From NCBI GenBank assembly GCA_003542355.1, contig DPKU01000057.1:919-8567 (forward strand): a stretch of DNA of 7,649 nucleotides, in the 5' to 3' direction. The notes under the pieces were generated by a model. That model saw nothing but the letters and a program-made list of their open reading frames with translations. It was not told the DNA's origin and did no database searches. Both the position numbers and the translations under genes were made by a program. This DNA comes from Clostridiales bacterium. Its GTDB lineage: Bacteria > Bacillota > Clostridia > Peptostreptococcales > Anaerovoracaceae. Every line of letters starts with the position of its first letter. Position 1 is the stretch's first letter. Of this stretch, positions 4,541-7,649 are shown piece after piece.

Positions 4541-6033
4541 GATGGCGTCCCTTCCTTTCCCGGCTCCAGAGGAGCGCCGGCTTTTGGGATCACGATGGAG
4601 ACCCTTGTACCCACATCCTGACGGCTCAGCACTTCCATGTGACCGCCGTGCCGCTCTGCGATCCATCGGGCGATGGACAAACCCAGGCCGGTGCCCCCTG
4701 TACTCTTTGCCCGGGATTCATCCGCGCGGTAAAACCGGTCGAACACGTGAGAGACCGCTTCCGGCGGGATGCCGATCCCTTCGTCCTGCACGGTCAGAGA
4801 AACTGTATCTTTCTTTTCCGAAACCGACAGCGTGATCAACCCCCCTGCGTTGCTGTACTTGATCGCATTGTCGATCAGGATCCGCAGCGCCTGCTTGATC
4901 AGGCCCTTGTCCGCATGGATGGACACATTTTGTATGCTGGATGTAAAGTCGTGGCCGCTGTCGATCATCTGGGTCTCCCGAAGGACATCACGGGCCAGGT
5001 CGGACAGATCAAAGGTTTCCGGCTGCAGGTGCATCGTATTGCTGTCCCCCCGGGCAAGAAACAGCAGCTGCTCCACGAGCCCCTTCATGTTTGCCGCTTC
5101 TTCCTTGATCGCCTGAATGCTTTCCTCCAGGGTCTTCTCGTCGTTTTTCCCCCATCGGTCCAGCAGATTCGCATACCCCTCGATCACGGATATAGGCGTA
5201 CGCAGCTCGTGGGAAGCATCGGACACAAAACGGATCTGAGACCGGTAAGAATCGTTGATGCGATCCAGCATGCTGTTGATGGCGGCCGCCAGGCCCTGAA
5301 GCTCGCTTTCCGTTTCATCCACGGAAATGCGGGTGTCGAGCTTTGCCGCATTGATGGAGTTCAGCTTCACCGCCAGGTCTTCCATTTTTTCTATGTCGAA
5401 ATCTGAACCCGCCATGTTCAGCGTCCTGGCCGTCTCCGCCAGGGCTACGATCGGCTGGAGATTCTTGCGTATCAGCTGGGCGCCGGAAAAAACGGAGCCC
5501 AGGAGAAGGAAGCCCTGAAGCACAAGAAGTGCGGTCAGAACCTGCTTCAACATGGTCACCGAAGCGCCCATCGCCGTTTCGATCCGGTATGTCTGACTAC
5601 CCGAAATGAACTCGTAATCAAAGACCAGATGCTCCGCCCGTTCCAGATAAGGAAGACCCGCCGCTGCATCGAAGCGATAACTCCTTGCGCCGCTTTGGGT
5701 CGCATCCGGCAAAAACAGATGAAACCCTTCCGGTACGATAAAACCTTCCGGATTGCGCAAAATCCTTTCGATGCGATATCCGTTGACATCCTCCCACAGA
5801 TCCGACCGATCGCCTGGCAAGCCGTATTCACTGACGATCTCCACAGTCTTTGCCAGCGTGTTTTCTGTCCGGAGAAGCATGTTCGTTCCCAGTGCAAGGC
5901 AGAGGAAAAGATCCATCGCCACAAAAGTGCCCAGCATGCGCAGCAGCAGGCGTGTATTTAATTTATTGACAAGAGAGGATCGAATTTTTTTTCCCTTTTG
6001 CTCCTGCCTTTTATCCTGTGTGTGCTTATTCAT
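4537..6033 (-). CDS. Sensor histidine kinase (HAMP, HisKA, HATPase_c)
   Basis: A 498-residue membrane kinase that autophosphorylates and passes phosphate to the response regulator encoded before it. In order: a basic cytoplasmic N-terminus (1-32); TM1 about 34-54; an extracytoplasmic domain of about 110 residues with no recognised fold; TM2 about 164-187; a HAMP-like linker (188-262); HisKA with SDASHELRTP, phosphoacceptor His275; and HATPase_c with the N box DNAIKYS (Asn389), G1 DEGIGIP (417-423), F box VFDRFYRADES (430-440) and G2 GTGLGLS (447-453). The ATG overlaps the regulator's last codons by 8 nt. The ribosome site is weak (GGGGTGGG about 14 bases off), so expression probably depends on coupling. 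It has a 4-nt overlap with the PHP gene downstream. The HAMP-like linker is about 25 residues longer than usual. The ligand is unknown. Confidence 0.96.
   Translation of the reverse strand: MNKHTQDKRQEQKGKKIRSSLVNKLNTRLLLRMLGTFVAMDLFLCLALGTNMLLRTENTLAKTVEIVSEYGLPGDRSDLWEDVNGYRIERILRNPEGFIVPEGFHLFLPDATQSGARSYRFDAAAGLPYLERAEHLVFDYEFISGSQTYRIETAMGASVTMLKQVLTALLVLQGFLLLGSVFSGAQLIRKNLQPIVALAETARTLNMAGSDFDIEKMEDLAVKLNSINAAKLDTRISVDETESELQGLAAAINSMLDRINDSYRSQIRFVSDASHELRTPISVIEGYANLLDRWGKNDEKTLEESIQAIKEEAANMKGLVEQLLFLARGDSNTMHLQPETFDLSDLARDVLRETQMIDSGHDFTSSIQNVSIHADKGLIKQALRILIDNAIKYSNAGGLITLSVSEKKDTVSLTVQDEGIGIPPEAVSHVFDRFYRADESRAKSTGGTGLGLSIARWIAERHGGHMEVLSRQDVGTRVSIVIPKAGAPLEPGKEGTPS
4548..4557 (-). 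promoter_or_regulatory. Ribosome binding site deciding the GTG start of the PHP gene
   Basis: The minus strand reads AAGGAAGGGA seven bases before the GTG at 4540, inside the last codons of the kinase gene. It is 19 bases from the alternative ATG at 4528, which is too far. It therefore supports the GTG start and the GTGA overlap. Confidence 0.75.
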
Positions 6034-6706
6034 CTTTGATCACATATCCCACCCCTCTGACGGTATGGATCAACTTTATATCAAATACATCATCTATTTT
6101 TGCACGCAAAAAGCGGACATAAACATCGACGGCATTGGTGCCGCCGTCAAATTCATAATCCCACACGTTGTCCAGCAGCGTCTCCCGGGATAAGACCAGT
6201 CCTTTGTTTTTCAAAAGATAGTGCAGCAGGTCGAATTCACGCTTCGTCAATTCCACCGGAACCTCTCCCACATGGACCGCTCGCCTTGCGGCGTCCAGTG
6301 TCAGACCGGAGGCTGACAGTGTTTCAGATGTGTCGTTGTGTACAGTTTGTTTTCTCAGGCATGTGCGGATCCTGGCCAGCAGTTCTTCGATGGCGAAGGG
6401 CTTTGTCAGATAATCATCTGCCCCGCCGTCCAGACCGGAGACTTTATCATCCACGCTGTCCCGGGCCGTCAGCATAATGATCGGGATGAAGGATCTGCGG
6501 CGAATGCGTCGCAAAACCTCCATCCCGCTGATTTGGGGCAGCATGATATCCAGCAAAACCAAGTCGAATTCACCGGTCTGGGCGAGTTCAAGGCCCGTTC
6601 TCCCATCGAAGGCTTTTGTAACCTCGTACCCCTCGTAGGTAAGTTCCAGCTCCACAAAGCGAGCCAGCTTTTCTTCATCCTCGATCAACAGTATTCTTGA
6701 ACTCAT
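6026..6706 (-). CDS. OmpR/PhoB-family response regulator
   Basis: A 226-residue transcription factor of standard length. The receiver domain (1-118) has the acidic pair Glu9/Asp10 with Glu11, phosphoacceptor Asp53 (LVLLDIMLP), Thr80 and Lys102 (TKPF). The C-terminal winged helix (about 130-225) has LTKREFDLLHYLL (153-165), the recognition-helix region TNAVDVYVRFLRAKI (190-204) and the closing HTVRGVGYV (214-222). The ATG at 6706 has GGTAGGGG just upstream, with close spacing. It is 21 nt downstream of the DUF4342 gene and overlaps the kinase gene by 8 nt, so the kinase is its partner. Proteins of this family bind tandem direct repeats spaced about one helical turn apart, and three 11-bp repeats lie over the -35 of this operon's promoter, which suggests autoregulation. 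Targets outside the operon cannot be seen. Confidence 0.97.
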   Translation of the reverse strand: MSSRILLIEDEEKLARFVELELTYEGYEVTKAFDGRTGLELAQTGEFDLVLLDIMLPQISGMEVLRRIRRRSFIPIIMLTARDSVDDKVSGLDGGADDYLTKPFAIEELLARIRTCLRKQTVHNDTSETLSASGLTLDAARRAVHVGEVPVELTKREFDLLHYLLKNKGLVLSRETLLDNVWDYEFDGGTNAVDVYVRFLRAKIDDVFDIKLIHTVRGVGYVIKDE

Positions 6707-6727
6707 ATACCCCTACCATTCATACTG

Positions 6728-7288
6728 CTATTTTGCTTCTCCCTGGCCATCCATGACAGAGCGCTTGATGCTTTCTGCGGTATTGGCCGCCGCATCCATG
6801 GCGTTGTTGACAGCTTCCTTTCCGAAATCCGGGCCTCTGAAGGTATACCGGAATCCGCAAAACAGTCCGATGACCATCAAGGGAACCGTGATCCAGAAGA
6901 AGAGCAGCATCAGAAGTACCAGGATCGTAATGGAGATCGTCGTCTTGACCTCGCCATCCTTCACCACGTCGATGCTGTTCAGGTTGCCCCTGCGAATGAT
7001 CTCTCCGCAGAACTTGACAAGCCGCTTGAACGGACCCTCTTCGCCGTCTCTGCGTCCGTGGGCATGCTTTTTCCACTGCTTTCCGTATGCCGGTGCCTCA
7101 GGTTCGGGCGCGCCCTTTTCGCTGCTGTAGTAGCCGCCGCCCGGAGGAGGCGCCACACTGCCTTTTTTCTCCAGCTGGATCAGCGCTTCCAGAACATCTC
7201 CGTTTGCGATCTCCAGAGCTGCCTTCGCTTCGTCGTAGCTCACGTTTGCTCTGTCACGAAGCTTTTCTACCTGTTCTAATGTTATCAT
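6728..7288 (-). CDS. UBA-like/DUF4342 membrane protein, first gene of a two-component operon
   Basis: A 186-residue protein in three parts. Residues 1-42 form a UBA-like helical domain (ITLEQVEKLRD, NVSYDEAKAALEIANGDVLEAL), like the N-terminus of EF-Ts and NAC proteins. Residues 43-88 are a Pro/Gly-rich then charged linker with a Lys/His/Arg patch. Residues 89-150 form the DUF4342 core: NSIDVVKDGEVKTTI leads into a strongly hydrophobic segment at about 118-145, ending RYTFRGPDFG. An alanine-rich amphipathic tail closes it. The ATG at 7288 has AAGGAGG eight bases upstream. A further 15 residues are open upstream but overlie the promoter. There is no signal peptide, so the UBA part is probably cytoplasmic and anchored to the membrane. 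It is 21 nt before the response regulator. The function of DUF4342 is not known to me; the context suggests a membrane-stress or signalling accessory role, which is inference. Confidence 0.93.
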   Translation of the reverse strand: MITLEQVEKLRDRANVSYDEAKAALEIANGDVLEALIQLEKKGSVAPPPGGGYYSSEKGAPEPEAPAYGKQWKKHAHGRRDGEEGPFKRLVKFCGEIIRRGNLNSIDVVKDGEVKTTISITILVLLMLLFFWITVPLMVIGLFCGFRYTFRGPDFGKEAVNNAMDAAANTAESIKRSVMDGQGEAK

Positions 7289-7296
7289 TTTCAATA

Positions 7297-7303
7297 CCTC
7301 CTT
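7297..7303 (-). promoter_or_regulatory. Ribosome binding site of the DUF4342 gene
   Basis: The minus strand reads AAGGAGG eight bases before the ATG at 7288. It selects the start beginning MITLEQ over the in-frame ATG at 7333, which lies within the promoter region. Confidence 0.85.
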
Positions 7304-7319
7304 GATTGATTGTGTGTTC

Positions 7320-7347
7320 ATCATACCAACCAAGGTTTAAAGCACAA
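7320..7347 (-). promoter_or_regulatory. Promoter of the DUF4342/two-component/PHP operon
   Basis: The minus strand has TATGAT (7320-7325; 5 of 6 matches to TATAAT) with TGG directly before it, an extended -10. A 16-bp spacer separates it from a weak -35, TTGTGC (7342-7347; 3 of 6). Transcription would start near 7313. A good -10 with a poor -35 overlapped by repeats is typical of promoters activated by OmpR/PhoB-type regulators. The 100-nt gap 7289-7388 is otherwise filled by the repeats and the ribosome site. No terminator for the upstream flavodoxin-like gene is visible in it. Confidence 0.6.
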
Positions 7348-7377
7348 TTAGGTTCGGATTAAAATCAGATTAAAATC
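7345..7377 (-). repeat. Three tandem 11-bp direct repeats, likely response-regulator operator
   Basis: Read on the minus strand, three contiguous 11-mers are GATTTTAATCT (7377-7367), GATTTTAATCC (7366-7356) and a degenerate GAACCTAATTG (7355-7345). The first ten bases of the first two are identical. The third overlaps the -35 element. An 11-bp period, close to one helix turn, is the spacing of PhoB and PhoP boxes bound head to tail by OmpR-family dimers, and this operon encodes such a regulator. The repeats start 12 bp past the stop codon of the upstream gene. Confidence 0.65.
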
Positions 7378-7388
7378 GAAAAGGCGTT

Positions 7389-7649
7389 TTAAATCTCTTC
7401 CTGCTGAGCATCAGCCGTCAGGCTCCGCACGTAATCAACCAGGGGCTGGATCGATGACGGATCGATAAAATCTACGCATTTCCCATAGGTTTCCAGCATT
7501 TCCAGGTCTTCAGCACTTCTTTCGGCCGGCGCTTTTTTGAGCGTTGCCTTATACACCATGGCCATCATCGCCTTGTGGACCATGCTTAACTTCGCATAAT
7601 CCATGCCGCCCCGCAGATGAAAGATCTTTACTTTCTCCTGCATCGGAGG
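7389..7649 (-). CDS. Flavodoxin-like protein, C-terminal part (5' end outside window)
   Basis: The last 86 codons of a gene that enters from the right edge. The first ATG in view (7643) is probably internal: the codons before it (Pro-Pro) stay open to the edge and the only bases upstream, CCTCCG, are not a ribosome site. The sequence VKIFHLRGGMDYAKLS, then a helix rich in Met, Lys and Ala, then DLEMLETYGKCVDFIDPSSIQPLVDYV resembles the C-terminal portion of flavodoxin-domain proteins of the Flavodoxin_5/HemG-like type, where 'LRGGxxYxKLS' follows the flavin-binding core. Such proteins bind FMN and carry electrons or act as oxidoreductases. The phosphate-binding loop and most of the fold are outside the window, so the family call is from the tail only. 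It lies 100 nt upstream of the DUF4342 gene on the same strand; that operon has its own promoter, although no terminator separates them. Confidence 0.7.
   Translation of the reverse strand, partial: PPMQEKVKIFHLRGGMDYAKLSMVHKAMMAMVYKATLKKAPAERSAEDLEMLETYGKCVDFIDPSSIQPLVDYVRSLTADAQQEEI

Noticed and set aside
7389..7643. An 84-residue small protein starting at the ATG at 7643
   Set aside because: There is no ribosome site, the frame is open to the window edge, and the sequence resembles the C-terminal end of a longer flavodoxin-like protein.

Overview
The window reads as a stretch of chromosome from an anaerobic, moderately GC-rich Firmicute, most likely Clostridia. The reasons are the strong AGGAGG-type ribosome binding sites, soluble NuoE/NuoF-type NADH-linked flavoprotein subunits of the clostridial hydrogenase or formate dehydrogenase kind, a Rex-like operator, and RNHCP and DUF4342 proteins. 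Every gene I support lies on the minus strand, so transcription runs from high to low coordinates.

In transcription order: (1) The 3' end of a flavodoxin-like gene enters at the right edge (7649-7389). (2) A promoter region with three tandem 11-bp repeats overlapping the -35 leads a compact operon. It encodes a UBA-like/DUF4342 membrane protein (7288-6728), an OmpR-family response regulator (6706-6026), a sensor histidine kinase (6033-4537) and a HisJ-type PHP phosphoesterase (GTG start, 4540-3722). The last three genes overlap by 8 and 4 nt. (3) A well-formed promoter (3711-3683) follows at once. It drives an mRNA with an 11-codon leader ORF (3636-3601), a hairpin starting two bases after the leader stop codon, and then an RNHCP zinc-ribbon protein (3525-3100). 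This unit ends in a clear intrinsic terminator (3063-3031). (4) A Rex-like palindrome (2955-2938) just upstream of the next start codon heads an operon of NADH-linked redox subunits: NuoE-like (2923-2390), NuoF/HydB-like (2393-642), a second NuoE-like (608-129) and the start of a second NuoF-like gene (119-1), which runs off the left edge.

The redox operon should build one or two soluble NADH:acceptor modules of the kind found in electron-bifurcating [FeFe]-hydrogenases or NAD-dependent formate dehydrogenases. The catalytic subunit is not in the window. The notable point is the tandem arrangement of two NuoE/NuoF pairs. In the second NuoF the thioredoxin-like domain has serine where the first two iron-sulfur cysteines should be. 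A Rex-like site in front of these genes would tie their expression to the NADH/NAD+ ratio.

The two-component operon looks like an envelope or cell-surface sensing unit. Its repeats suggest autoregulation by its own response regulator. The PHP enzyme is translationally coupled to the kinase, so it is probably part of the same response, but its substrate is unknown. The RNHCP leader has the layout of a translational attenuator, because the distal hairpin arm can pair either with the proximal arm or with the Shine-Dalgarno sequence of the RNHCP gene. Gene-free stretches are short: 2924-3099, 3526-3721 and 7289-7388, each described below. No RNA genes, insertion sequences, CRISPR arrays or phage genes were seen.
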